From NCBI GenBank assembly GCA_036365515.1, contig CM070874.1:40164083-40228082 (forward strand): DNA of 64,000 bases. The letters run 5' to 3'. A program made the translations under genes and the position numbers. The notes beneath the pieces are model-generated. The model ran no database searches and was not told where the DNA came from. It saw only the letters and a list, made by a program, of their open reading frames with translations. How positions within the stretch are numbered: position 1 is the stretch's first letter; each line of letters begins with the position of its first letter. The DNA is from Torymus aiolomorphi (Eukaryota; Arthropoda; Insecta; Hymenoptera; Torymidae). This document shows, piece after piece, positions 21,280 through 32,614 of this stretch.

Positions 21280-24200
21280 TTATTTATCCTTCCTAGGGAT
21301 TTCGTAACTACGCTTTAAAAGATCCAGGTGCACGATTCTCGTCTGTTCTCCTTTCTGTATTTTGGCATTATGGGTGTCATAATTTATTTCTATGATCTCG
21401 CATGGGCCAATGTACTCCTGGTCAGTTTTTCCATGTTGCGGTTTCTTCATGAGATACATCATCTCTCCTTCCCGGAAATGTTTCGTGTTTCTGGTCATAA
21501 TAGAATTTACATTTGTATTTAGATTGAGATAAGTTCATCGCGGCCATTGTCCGTAATTGAGCCAGCGAGTGTGTCGTGTCTGCTATGTACTCGTTATATG
21601 TAAGTAGTTTTTCACGGGGTGGGAAGCTGGAGGGTGTTCGTGCTCTATCGCCGAATATAACCTCGTGTGGGCTGTACCCCAGTCCTTCATGTAGAGTTGC
21701 ATTGTAAGAATGTTGTGCAAGGGCAGTACGACATCCCAGTTTTTGAACTGCTTGAGATACATCTTTAGATATTCGTTGAGGGTGTGATGCATCCTCTCGA
21801 TGCCTCCATTCGACTGTGAGTGATATGCCGTAGTACAGAACTTATTTATTTTGAAAATCCGAGCAAATTCTTCCAGCGTTTTATTCATAAAGTGCTATCC
21901 TTGATCGATTATAAGCGTACTCGGAGGTCCAAAATAACTGATGACTTTGTTAGTCAGTACTCGGGTCACCTCTTCTGCTGTGGCCTGCTTTACTGGCGAT
22001 AGTATCCAATATTTGCTAAAATTATCTTGAACAGTTAAGATTTATTGATTACCTGCATCGGTCGGATCTTTCGGTCCCACGAAATCCATGGAGATTTTGC
22101 TGAAAGGTTTTAAAGGTGTATCTGTGATAATCATCGGCAGTCATGTTTTAATTCTGACGAGCTTCTGAGTTTGACAGTCCGGGCAGCCTCGTATGAACTC
22201 ACGTACATCAGACTGCAGGTTCCTCCAATAATACTCATGAGCTACCTTATCATATGTCTTCGTTATGCCCTTATGACCACCAATTGTAGACTCATGATAT
22301 TCTTTGATTATCCTGTAGTGATCCTCTATCTTTGGTATGGGCAGGTTATTCTTAAAGAATACCGCCGTCAACTCCATTCCATGGAAGGTTTTATTGCGTA
22401 GTTCAATGAAAACGTTCCATTCTGTTATCGATAATATCCTCAAATCTCGTATAATTCCTATTGAGCGTACCCCGAACTTCATTAGTATTTGTTTTAGTGT
22501 CTTTAGGCACTGTCTCAAGTCTCGTCGTAGGGGTTTACTGTCCACATATGGTTTTATATAATATTCCCAACATTCTACCTTTAGTTGTTTCCGTTGTATG
22601 TATCTCCCCTACGGATCTCTCAGAACTCCTAAGTTCGTCCTCCGATATGTATTTCCTTTCTAGTAGAACTTCTAGGACTTCTGTCTCCAGAAAAATGTCG
22701 GAAGTTAATACATACACCAGATTTTCTTTATACCCAAAAGGTTGTTCGTCTAGCTGCTGTACATGCGTGAAAGTCGTACTGTCGCTATTATTTAGAGACC
22801 ACGGTGGTGAGATGTGCGATGGCCTGGCTTCTACTATAAGATAGCGAGTCATTATCCCGGGTGTGGTAGATACCCCACTAGATAGCTGTTCACTACTGTT
22901 ACCCTCGACCGGCATGCGTTGGTCCAATGTATTTAGTGAGTTTCCGGTTGAAGGAAGGTATGGCGTATAATGATATCCAATAAGGTATAAATGTAAAAAA
23001 TCGGGATTATCGTTTACTTTATAGTGCAAGAATTTTACTATATCATCTTCGTGATAGTGCACGCATATATTTTTATCATATTCCTGTGCGAAAATGTATA
23101 CACAATCGGCATCTGCGAATTCCATGGGTGATGACAAGATCTCACTTGCTTCCTGAAGGCTGCCACAGTCCCTCAGTGCTGGGCTTCCCAGTAATTTTTC
23201 CGGCAGTTCTAGCGGCCTCAAGGGCTACCCTAGTATTTTTATTAACGAGAAAAATAAACAGTTCCCCCTAGGGAAGCTCGGTATGTTAGTATCCCAAGTG
23301 AGGGATGCCTCGGGTTGTGCACAAGGCGTCCAGATGGTCGCTATCGCGGACCTCCAGAGGGTTTATTACCTCTATTTCCTGATGAGCCGTACTGGTATTA
23401 GTATGCCGATTGCTGGGCTCATCGTCTGTTTCCATACTGAGTGCTTCTGATTCGGTTTCACTAAGTGAGTCTGACTCAACATTATCCTCCTGAATATCCT
23501 CGTGATCCATTAACATGTTATCATTTTGGTCTTGTAAAGGGGTATGTCCATCGATCTCTTTCGTTAGTGAAACGTTACTCTCTACGCTTTTCATACTTAC
23601 ATCCCCTTCACAGGCTGGATTAATATCATAAAAGTCTTTCCCCGGAGGATATTCACGGTTCGGGCATTCTTCTTCGTGTGACTTGTCAAACGATGGCATT
23701 TCGGCTTCAATCGTCAGGTAGAGCCTTGATTGATCCCTTTCCTCATGATCATTAATGACGGGACCCGAATTTATACCCACTCGTATTTCCTCCGGACCTC
23801 CACTTTCTTCTTTTCGTGGGCTCTTTTCATCAGACTCAAGATTTTCGTGCGGGTTGATATTTTTATGAAGAGTTTCCGGGAGTGTGGGAGGAGCCTGCGG
23901 TGGATCCTTCATTTCCCATACGTCTATGCGGAGTCCTGAACGCCCGTCTTCCTCTTTTTCTTCCATGTCAACGGTGAATTGTGTTTTTGTGCTCCTTTGT
24001 CCTGAATTATTTAATAATTTCCGCAATCTAGCCATCGCGGACTCGTTTATAGGGTCCCTTTCATCTTGTACCATTGTGTCTCCTATATAGAAGTCTTGGG
24101 TGACCACGTCCTCTGGTGTTGTTATATGTTCGGCGTTAGATCCCGGCTTTGGTGGTACTGCCTCAAGCCCATTCTCCGTAGCGGGCATGTTACTTACCTC

Positions 24201-25090
24201 GGGATTTAGGCTGTAATTACCTTTACTACGATCGTTACAGGGATCCTGGTCGGGCTCCTGTCGCGCCGGGTTTTCATCTGCTTCAATTGATTCATATAAT
24301 ATTTGCAATATCCGAGCTTGTTCTTGTCTTGGCAGGTGGAGTCTATTTTTTGAGATTTTTGTTAACCGGACATTTGTCATTATACACGCGAATTCCACAT
24401 GATCATGGTAGTCCAAGGCGTACACCTGCTCGTTTTCCTCTGATTGCGTCAACCAGTGTATCCGAATACGTCCCTCTGTATTAGATATAGCGCGAGTTGT
24501 CTGACAAAGAAAGAATCCGTTGTCCGTGTTTCGTTCAGCTAGAAACTCTCCTTTCTCATAGATGATCCCCTTATGTGACGGCCCTGCTGATATCGTTGCC
24601 TCTGGGTCTTTCCTTCTTTCAGGTGTGACAAATATCCCCTGTTCCTTTTGCTGCGGTTCGGCTAACGAAACTTTATTCAGCTCTGTCTCCTCTCCATCTA
24701 TAGTCGTGGGAGTTTCGCCAAATAAGGGTCTGGGCCAGGGCGTGCTAGTTTCTAGGCAGATGCACTAAATGGGAGGCCAAAGGTGTACTTGCCATCCCGA
24801 TTTCTCCTTGCATATTAAGTTCATTTCATATATACGGCAGCTGTTTATCGGTTTCCGCCTGAGCCAATATATGCTCGGTTCCTGCTATGTTGTTTCCGCT
24901 AATTTTTTCGCAGACTGGGAATTTTCGTCCTGTCTTTCTCTCGGCTAGCTTCGTATATTTGCGCCTTCTCAGTTCCTCCCCCGACTCCTCTTCTGAGTCT
25001 TCTCTTTCATCCGATTGCGATGATAAGTTTTGATTTGGTATTTTCTTCGGATTTCCAAGGCTACTTTCACAATTATAATTTTTTTTTTGT
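21280..25090 (-). pseudogene. gypsy-type pol 3' half: long linker and integrase
   Basis: Reading right to left: a highly acidic, low-complexity linker (about 25090-22550, including frames 23286-24452 and 22535-23221), then integrase. Integrase has the HHCC zinc-binding part (22141-22545, GGHKGITKTYDKVAHEYYW then CPDC), core Asp regions SMDFVGP (about 22095) and LIIDQG (about 21910), core Glu in SNGGIERMH (about 21800), and a C-terminal part (21280-21498) ending RSYEIPRKDK. Stops and frameshifts occur (near 22140, 22040, 21890, 21560). Upstream RT/RNase H is absent, so the copy is 5'-truncated near 25090. The linker includes IYEKGEFLAERNTDNGFFL...IHWLTQ...VYALDYHDHVEF, a conserved-looking module of unknown role. 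It may belong with the env relic at 7.7-9.6 kb, split by later insertions; that is inference. Confidence 0.75.
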
Positions 25091-25289
25091 AATCATAGAT
25101 GTAAGAGTAAAATATGTATACTTTAAGTTCTTCGTAAAATAAAAATTGTATTTGTAACAAATTTACATTTAGTGTTAGACTCTTTTTTCACATCCTTACC
25201 TACCGGATTCCCCTGCATGCTTTCAAGAAATTATCACGTTAATATTATAACAGTATCTCTATTTTGCTTATTTTCATATCATACGTTCA

Positions 25290-25735
25290 CATCGGCTGCG
25301 ATTGTAACTGAAATTTTTATCGCGTAATACAAAGCCAAAAGTAGGGTTAGGTTACATATAAGAATTTATTTCGTCATCATCTTTATCTCGTATTCGTTAC
25401 TGTTTAAGCTCACGTCATTTCAACATACTTTTTTATCGCGAATACGAAACGGAAAGTGAGGTTATGTTACATTCATCGATTTCTTTCTCGGAAACCATTA
25501 TTTTTATCTCGTATTCATTACTCTCTAAGCGCACGTCATTCCAACGTACTTTTTTATCGCTAATACGAAATGGAAAGTGAGATTATGTTACACTCATCGA
25601 TTTCTTTCTCGGAAACCGTTATTTTTATCGCGTATTCGTCTCTCTCTAAGCTCACGTCATTCCAACGTACTTTTTTATCGCGAATACGAAACGGGTAGTA
25701 AGATTATGTTACATTCATCGCTTTCATCTTGTTGA
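25290..25735 (+). repeat. 121 bp tandem repeat upstream of the 333-codon ORF
   Basis: Three clear copies with CACGTCATT starting at 25411, 25532 and 25653 (period 121), preceded by a partial diverged copy. Each contains CACGTCATT, TTTTTTATCGCGAATACGAAA and AAGTGAGRTTATGTTACA. Their position just before an intact ORF makes them candidate cis-regulatory repeats. Confidence 0.8.
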
Positions 25736-25966
25736 ATTCTTTATATTACAACGTCATCACTCCGTTCACTGATTGGATGAGGGAAGTGGGAAGTAACAGA
25801 CTCATTGGCCAATGGGAAAACAGAACATGGTGGGGACATACGTGTAAAAAAAAGCTGGAGCCCGACATGCTTGTCTTCAGTCACGAGTATCCATTCCATT
25901 TGAGAGTACGCTCGCGCGTGGATATTCCAGTGTCCGTTCAATCTCTAAGTATACTCTTGCTTTAAA

Positions 25967-26968
25967 ATGGACAAAAACGAAACATCAGCAGTGCTTCCTG
26001 CAGCACCAACAGCAGCATCAATAGCAGATTCAGTAGCAGCTTTAGTAGCAGTAACTCCACCACCACTACCTCCGCCATCAGCTGCACCACCACTACCTCC
26101 ACCAACAGCAGTAGCAGTAACATCGCGAGTTTATAAAAACATGGATCTGCCAAATCTCTTCCTGTCTACAACCTACGCTATCAATAAGTCAAATTCCAAA
26201 AGAGTCGTTGTTGGATTGGAACACCACGCAGGATTTTACAGAGCTGTGGTGAAACTCTGTAGTACAGGGTCTCCTGCAAAGTACGTCACTCTCGAAAAAA
26301 ACAGTTGGGAACTGATCAGAGACCAAATGGACACAATGATGGGGTATGTGCTAGATTCATTCACCTTCTACAAAGACTTCGGTAAGCCTTCAAAAATATT
26401 TCTTCCAAACCACGACATCAATTTTACAACGGCGTACGGAGTGAGGTCCATCCTTATCGACGAGAGATCTAGTGTACCGGCACCGAAGCTCGTCAGAGGA
26501 GACTTTCCCGAAGGGCAACCAATAGACGAGGAGACGCAGTTTCCAGACAGTTATTCACAGTTCGAGACACCACAGAAGAAAAGAAAATACGAAAGTCCAC
26601 CCGGGATCGTCATGCAGCAGGCAACTTTGAACGGCCTACGAGAAGTGCGCAAATGTGTCGATGAGAGGCTAAAACGTTTAGAAGAAAGTGCCGGATTTAT
26701 AAATCGCGGTATCGATAACGTAATTGAGTTTTTAAAAGTTGAGTTAAAGAGAGAAAGCACTGAAAAAGCGAAAAATATTTTGAAAAACACTGCTGCGTTC
26801 AAACAATATTGTGCATTGCGTAAAAATGAAATTAATAATAGAGCAAAGTTGCACATGGAATTCCGTAATATGAATAAAGATTTGTACGACATTTTTCTTA
26901 TGGAATTTTATGCATTTGGCTTATCCAACTTGGCTCATGATATGTACGATTATATGTTCGCAAATTAA
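25967..26968 (+). CDS. Uncharacterised 333-residue protein, intact single-exon ORF
   Basis: ATG at 25967 to TAA at 26968 with no interruption. Residues 1-55 are Ala/Pro/Val low complexity. Residues about 60-165 form a compact domain (RVVVGLEHHAGFYRAV...KYVTLEKNSWELIRDQM...INFTTAYGVRSILIDER) whose K-Y-V-T-L...W pattern faintly recalls PC4-type single-strand DNA-binding proteins; this is a weak guess. A nuclear-signal-like KKRKYE follows, then a helical C-terminal half (residues about 215-333). I do not recognise the family. The start is chosen because upstream sequence is promoter-like, with CCAAT boxes at about 25803-25815 and the 121 bp repeats. Intactness amid decayed DNA suggests recent activity or selection. 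Confidence 0.6.
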   Translation: MDKNETSAVLPAAPTAASIADSVAALVAVTPPPLPPPSAAPPLPPPTAVAVTSRVYKNMDLPNLFLSTTYAINKSNSKRVVVGLEHHAGFYRAVVKLCSTGSPAKYVTLEKNSWELIRDQMDTMMGYVLDSFTFYKDFGKPSKIFLPNHDINFTTAYGVRSILIDERSSVPAPKLVRGDFPEGQPIDEETQFPDSYSQFETPQKKRKYESPPGIVMQQATLNGLREVRKCVDERLKRLEESAGFINRGIDNVIEFLKVELKRESTEKAKNILKNTAAFKQYCALRKNEINNRAKLHMEFRNMNKDLYDIFLMEFYAFGLSNLAHDMYDYMFAN

Positions 26969-27114
26969 TTTGTAATATTATTCGAAGGCTTAAAGAATAT
27001 ATATTCAATATTTAATTAGAAACCAACAATCTTTTTATTTTTTACCTTCTATCCTATCCACCAAACCTTTTTTATAAAATTCATATATCATAGATATACT
27101 CTGCATACTCCATT

Positions 27115-27310
27115 TTGGCGCCATCAGTTCCTATGGTCTCTACACCACATGATGCAAAGTATAGTATATTCATTTATAATGCGATGAGCGAAACGAGAGG
27201 TACCATTTTCATATTGAACGCCAAACAATCAAGAAGTATGGGGCCACCGCAAAGCAAGAACGCTACGAAAAATTACACCGGCGATAAAGAGAAGCAGCCG
27301 CTTACACAGC

Positions 27311-27345
<35 letters not shown>

Positions 27346-27411
27346 TCGTCATCGCACAATAGCTTCTCCAAGAACACCTTCTCGTTTCCAGAGAAACAAG
27401 TGTACAAATGA
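27115..27411 (+). CDS. Possible small Ser-rich ORF
   Basis: A 98-codon frame starting from a non-ATG codon (the first in-frame ATG is about 27133) ends with a TCA-repeat-encoded polyserine stretch and a Lys/Ser-rich tail. It follows the 333-codon ORF by about 150 bases. Nothing recognisable; it may be chance extension of the (TCA)n repeat at 27311-27341. Confidence 0.25.
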
Positions 27412-27511
27412 TTTTAATAATCTTTTACTGTTAATTTTTTATCAAAACGGTCCTTTTCAGGACCACAATGTAATATCACGTAAAAACATACTATTCGATA
27501 TCTTCACGCGC

Positions 27512-27651
27512 GCACGCGCGTACACACACACGCACACACACACACACACACACGCACGCACACTCACACTCACACTTTACACTTAATCCCAGAGCCGAAA
27601 TTTAGAGTAGGCTCCGCGACACCGTGGAGTAGGATAACACACACACACACA

Positions 27652-27716
<65 letters not shown>
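27512..27716. repeat. (CA)n microsatellites
   Basis: Two CA-rich tracts, 27519-27574 and 27631-27716, the second nearly pure. Confidence 0.9.
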
Positions 27717-27719
<3 letters not shown>

Positions 27720-27874
27720 TCATAAAATTTTGCAGGGGATCGAGTTCACTCAGCTGCCTACTATAGCGCGCTCTTCGAAAAAGAACGCGCGCTATACCGA
27801 GCACAGGACCAAGGCGGAGCCGGCTATAGCGTACTGCTACAGTTTCGCTATACTGCTATAGCTGTCGGAGACTT

Positions 27875-28213
27875 GCATGAGTCACCGTCCCGTGCCGGAC
27901 CGCGGTACCTTTGCTCTAATAAACAAGGTAATTAACACATGTTTAATTCCTGTTTAATAGCTTGTTTACATAACCAAACAATCATAACAAGTAATAAAAC
28001 ACTCATTAATTACATGCTTTGTTTATGTTTCTCATAAACATTACATGTACTTAATGTATGTTTAATTACTTGTTTATATTTATAAACATAAAAAAACACG
28101 TTTATTTATGTTTGTTTATATAAACAAACCATTAAAAAGCAATTAAACATGAGTTAATTACCATGTTTATCAAAACAAAGAGCCGCATCCCGGGACGGGC
28201 CGGTGACTCATGC
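27875..28213. mobile_element. MITE with 24-26 bp terminal inverted repeats
   Basis: Left end GCATGAGTCACCGTCCCGTG and right end reverse complement GCATGAGTCACCGGCCCGTC match over about 24 bases. Flanks show weaker matching for a further 20-30 bases (TATAG-rich), so the true ends may lie outside. The 340 bp interior is AT-rich and made of TTTGTTTA/TAAACA motifs that fold on themselves. No ORF: a non-autonomous DNA transposon. Superfamily not assigned. Confidence 0.7.
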
Positions 28214-28239
28214 GTCGTCTCGCTATACTATCATACTAG

Positions 28240-29690
28240 TCGTAGACGTGCATCAATAAGCAAAACAATTATAAAAAAAAATTTTAAACTCAAGTAGGCT
28301 GGGGATATGAGGTTCATATGAGGGAATTACATAGATGTGCAACAATAAGAAAGACAATTATTTAAACAATTATAAACCTAAGAAACCGGGGGGCGCGAGG
28401 TCCATGCATATTAGGGAATTACGTTGACGTGCAACAATAAGCAAGACAATTATTTAAACAAATTTTAAACACAAGTAGGCGGGGGATATGAGGTCCACGC
28501 ATGTTAGGGAATTACATAGATGTGCAACAATAAGAAAGACAATTATTTAAACAATTATAAACCCAACCAACCGGGGGACGCGAGGTCCACATATATTAGG
28601 GAATCACGTTGACGTGCAACAATAAGCAAGACAGTTATTTAAACAATTTTAAACCCAAGTAGCCCGGAGGACGCAAGGTTCGCGCATATTAGGAAATTAC
28701 GTAGACGTGCATCAATAAGCAAAACAATTATTAAAAAAAATTTTAAACCCAAGTAGGGTGGGGATATGAGGTCCACGCATATAAGGGAATTACATAGATG
28801 TGCAATAATAAGAAAGGCAATTATTTAAACAATTATAAACCCCAAGTAGGCGGGGGATGCGAGTTCCTCGCGTATACTGGAATAAGGCAGTCGTGTATAC
28901 ATGGCAAAATAATTATGTAAATAATTCTTAACCCCAAGTAGGCGGGGAATGCGAGTTCCACGTATACGGGAGCGCGTCAGACGTGCATACAAGGCAAATA
29001 ATTATTTAAATAATCCTCAACCCCTAGTAGGTGGGGGATGCTCCCATATTCGCGTGGAACTTGCACCTTGCGCCTACTTGGGGTTAAGAATTATTTACAC
29101 AATTATTTTGCCTTGTATGCACGTCTGTCGCGCTAACGTATACACGTGGAAGTCGCACCCCCCCCCCCAACTTCGGGTTAAGAATTATTTAAATAATTCT
29201 TTTGCCATGTATAATACACGTCTGCCTTATACCAGTATACGTGTGGAACTCGCATCCCCCGCCTACTTGGGGTTAAGAATTATTTACATAATTATTTTGC
29301 CTTGTATGCACGTCTAACGCGCTCCCGTATACGCGTGGAACACGTATCCCCCGGCTACTTGGGGTTAAGAATTATTTACATAATTATTTTGCCTTGTATG
29401 CACGTCTGCCCATTCCCGTATACGCGTGGAACTCACTTCCCCCGCCTACTTGGGGTTAAGAATTATTTACATAATTATTTTGCTTTGTACGCACGTCTGA
29501 CGCGCTCCCATATACGCGTGTAACTTGCATACTCCGCCTACTTGGGTTTGAGAATTATTTAAATAATTCTTTTGCCATGTATAATACACGTCTGCCTTAT
29601 ACCAGTATACGCGTGGAACTCGCATCCCGCGCCTACTTGGTGTTCAGAATTATTTAAATAATTGTTTTGCCTTGTATTACACGTCTACGT
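28240..29690. repeat. About 90 bp satellite array, orientation reverses near 29040
   Basis: Units are built of an AATTATTTAAATAATT palindrome, AACCCCAAGTAGGCGGGGGAT, CGCGTATACGGG and GACGTGCATACA. From 28240 to about 29038 they run in one orientation (diverged, with ATGAGGTCCACGCAT forms on the left); from about 29040 to 29690 they run in the other. The same satellite recurs at 60411-61665. Confidence 0.85.
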
Positions 29691-29894
29691 AACACCCGAC
29701 TCTAGCTTAAATTCACCCATCATTTGATCGCGCGCTACGGCGCGCAATGCGAGCGCCCAATCTGCGACAGTCTCTACTGCGCAGACTCGAAACTACGGTC
29801 CGACTTGGACACTCTGCTTCCCAACTATAATATTCAAAATTTTCTTAAAGTTATGACTATGATTTGCACTTTCGTTCTATCAATCATATATTTT

Positions 29895-30919
29895 ATTTAC
29901 ATAGACAACTAGATTGGATTCTTCACTCAGGCAATGACACACTTATTGATTTGGATTCCAACCAAATGGAAAACAAGCGACTTTGTAGTGACCATTTTAC
30001 TGCTGACGATTTTGTAATCGGTTCTGGTATGAAAAGATTAAAAGATATTGCTATACCTATTCAAAAGGCTTCAGCTACTGATTTGAATGATTCCGACGAA
30101 TTTGAGGAACATGATGGCTCCGAAATTGATCTTCCTCCTATTACCTGTTAAGAGAGATCAGCTATTGATTTAGAAACTCCCTTTTTAATAGAAACTAGTT
30201 TTAACATGCCACAAAGCTTTGATACAGAAGAGCCATCTTGTTCAGGAATGCAAAGCCAATTGAATTTTGATTGTGACTCTACGGAAAAATCCACAAATGC
30301 TGTTGATAAAATAAAAACTTATGAAACTTCACTTCAAAAATTGCAAGATGAAATTAAGAATTTACAACGACAGTTAAACCAAAAAGATAAGCATCGTAAA
30401 AAGGCACAACATGTGATTAAATAAGTGAAAGCAAAAAATGTAACGTATGAACAAAAAGCTAAAAACATTCAAAATAGAATTAAACAACTTTCTAAAAACA
30501 TTCGAAATGGAAATAAAAAAATTTTGAATCTTGAGCGTAAAATTGAAAGATCTAAGGAAGCAGTTTCTTTTTATGATGAGTACTTAAAGCTTAATGCTAA
30601 TGTATTAAATTTTTTTCAAATGCAAATGAATCATAACAAACGGAGAAAGTGGTCCAATGACGAAAAAGAGTTTGCTATGAATTTATTTTATAAGTCTCCA
30701 AAAGCTTATTGTTATTTGCGTGACCAAAAGAAGTTTGCTTTGCCCTGTATTAGTTTAATAAGGCGATGGATTAACGAACTTGATTTGAGTCCCGGAAATA
30801 ACACTAAGTTATTAGAATTACTGAAAATAAAATCAAGTACAATGACTCAAAAAGAACGCGAGTGTGTATTATTGTGGGATGAAATGAGTATAAAATCGTG
30901 GTTAGATTACAACCCATAA
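29895..30919 (+). pseudogene. THAP9-like transposase, N-terminal part
   Basis: A TTTACATAG acceptor near 29905 opens an exon with the C-terminal half of a THAP zinc finger (NKRLCSDHFTADDFV...AIP). A TAA near 30150 and a TAA at 30422-30424 interrupt the frame. Residues from 30300 to 30600 form a Lys/Glu coiled coil, probably for multimerisation. The segment KEFAMNLFYKSPKAYCYLR and LLWDEMSIK, ending LDYNP, is the region before the RNase H-like core of THAP9. The first Cys pair of the THAP finger lies in an exon I could not place. The frame reaches the TAA inside the Penelope target site. Confidence 0.75.
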
Positions 30920-30934
30920 AAAGAATTGATTGAG

Positions 30935-31477
30935 ATGATGATTCTAACGACAGCTGCTTCAAATGTACCCGAATATTTGATTTGTGTAGCTATTGAAAAA
31001 CGTTGGACACAATTATATAATTATACAAATTTAACTTGCAGTGAATTTATAGGATCAATAAAGTTTATACTACAAAATAACTACTTTCAATTTAACGACC
31101 AATTTTACAAACAAAAGTTTGGTTCAGCGAGGGGAAATCCTATTAGCCCCATTCTAGCTGATATCGTAATGCAAGATTTGGAATCTTATGCATTAAATAA
31201 ACTTTGTTTCGATAGTATATTTTATTTTCGTTATGTAGATGATATTTTGTTATGTGTGCCAAGAAACCTAATTAATTATACACGAGACGTTTTTAATAGT
31301 TATGACAAAAACTTACAGTTTACGACTGAAACATCGTGTAATAATAAAATCAGTTTTTTAGATATCGAAGTTATAATAAAAAACAAAAAAATAATAACTA
31401 ATTGGTATAGAGAACCAACGTTTTCGGGCAGATTTCTAAAAATTTTAACTCGCAACATCCTATTAAAAACAAAATAG
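30935..31477 (+). pseudogene. Penelope reverse transcriptase, partial
   Basis: The segment from about 30955 encodes VPEYLICVAIEKRW, FIGSIKFILQNNYFQF, then GSARGNPISPILADIVM and the catalytic FRYVDDIL, which are hallmark blocks of Penelope RTs (telomerase-like class). The frame ends at 31477; homologous residues (HPIKNKIAIIYSLVDRAINL) continue in another frame. The N-terminal RT is missing by truncation. Inactive. Confidence 0.85.
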
Positions 31478-31569
31478 CGATTATTTACTCACTTGTAGAC
31501 AGAGCAATCAATCTTTCACACACATCATTCCATAATGTAAACCTAAAATTAATTAAGCAGTTTTTAACT

Positions 31570-31653
31570 ATGAATGACTATCCTATAGAATTTATTAATA
31601 ACTATATCAATTTTGATATAGTTATTAATAAATTCTATAGGATAGTCATTCAT
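31570..31653. repeat. Perfect 41 bp inverted repeat inside Penelope
   Basis: 31570-31610 and 31613-31653 are exact reverse complements separated by TT. The left arm is ordinary Penelope coding sequence, so the right arm is a snap-back copy inserted in the linker. Confidence 0.95.
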
Positions 31654-31699
31654 TCAAAGACTCAGAAGCATAAATTACGCCAATAAAACTATACCACAG

Positions 31700-32242
31700 T
31701 TGGAACAAAATAGATTTCACATAGTCATTCCATACGTGAATGAACTCAATTCAATTATTTTAAGATTTTTTAGAAAATATAACACACAAGTCATTAACAG
31801 CACTATAAATAAATTAAACTGCTTTATTAAATTAGGTAAAGATGTGAGTACGAAAGAGGAAAAAACTAATGTTGTCTACCAAATCAAATGTAACGATTGT
31901 GACGCATCATATGTAGGTCAAACGGAAAGACGCTTAGGTATTAGAATTAACGAACATTTCAAAAAATGCGAAAATAATGATCGAGGGTCTGCTATTTATA
32001 CTCATATGGAAGAAACGGAACATAAGTTCAATTTTGAAAAAGTTAAAATTTTACATAATGAACGTTTTTTGTTTAAACGAAAGTTAGCTGAGATGCTTTT
32101 CATACATGCGCAAAAACAATATATTAATAATCAACAAGACACAAAAACACTCAGGTTCGAATATAAATCTTTTATCAATAAAAATCATTTTCTACAACAG
32201 CAATATCCTACAAACACAATCACAGAAGATAGAAGGTATTAG
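31700..32242 (+). pseudogene. Penelope GIY-YIG endonuclease region
   Basis: Contains VVYQIKCNDCDASYVGQTER followed by LGIRINEH, the GIY-YIG core with the preceding CxxC pair seen in Penelope endonucleases. The ORF is open for 180 codons but is separated from RT by frame breaks and a foldback duplication at 31570-31653. It would nick target DNA for primed reverse transcription. Confidence 0.85.
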
Positions 32243-32441
32243 GAGAGTATGTTAGACAAAGAGATGGCCACGCCCAAAATATAAAATCACAGTCATCTTG
32301 GGCCCTCCCCGTCTCTTTGACACCTCCTTGACATATATTTGTCTAATACTCTCTCTCTGTACAACTAATAAGCACCGCCTTATACAATGTATGATTGGCT
32401 TCTTGTATTAATGTAACAAATACATATGTAATTCTCCACTG

Positions 32442-32480
32442 TATATAAAGGCCAAAATGTTGCGAATTTACTTTCAATTG
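32442..32480 (+). promoter_or_regulatory. Penelope internal promoter (TATA plus initiator)
   Basis: TATATAAAG at 32442-32450 and CTTTCAATTG at 32471-32480 give a TATA-initiator pair about 33 bases apart in the 3' region, where Penelope-like LTR copies carry promoter activity. Confidence 0.5.
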
Positions 32481-32614
32481 ACTCGTGGTATCGCTGTGAC
32501 CACCTAAAAATTTGTTAGACTATTGTTTCTTGTAAGTAATTATGTGTAATTTGTATGTAAATTTTTCTATCATTTTTGTATCAAAAGTTTATAATATATG
32601 ATTTTTGTATTAGA

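Noticed and set aside
27583..27804. ORF with long Val/Cys repeat
   Set aside because: Pure translation of the CA/GT microsatellite.
28949..29523. ORFs with repeated HTRTRVELAP-type segments
   Set aside because: Translations of the satellite array; the apparent peptide repeat just follows the DNA unit.
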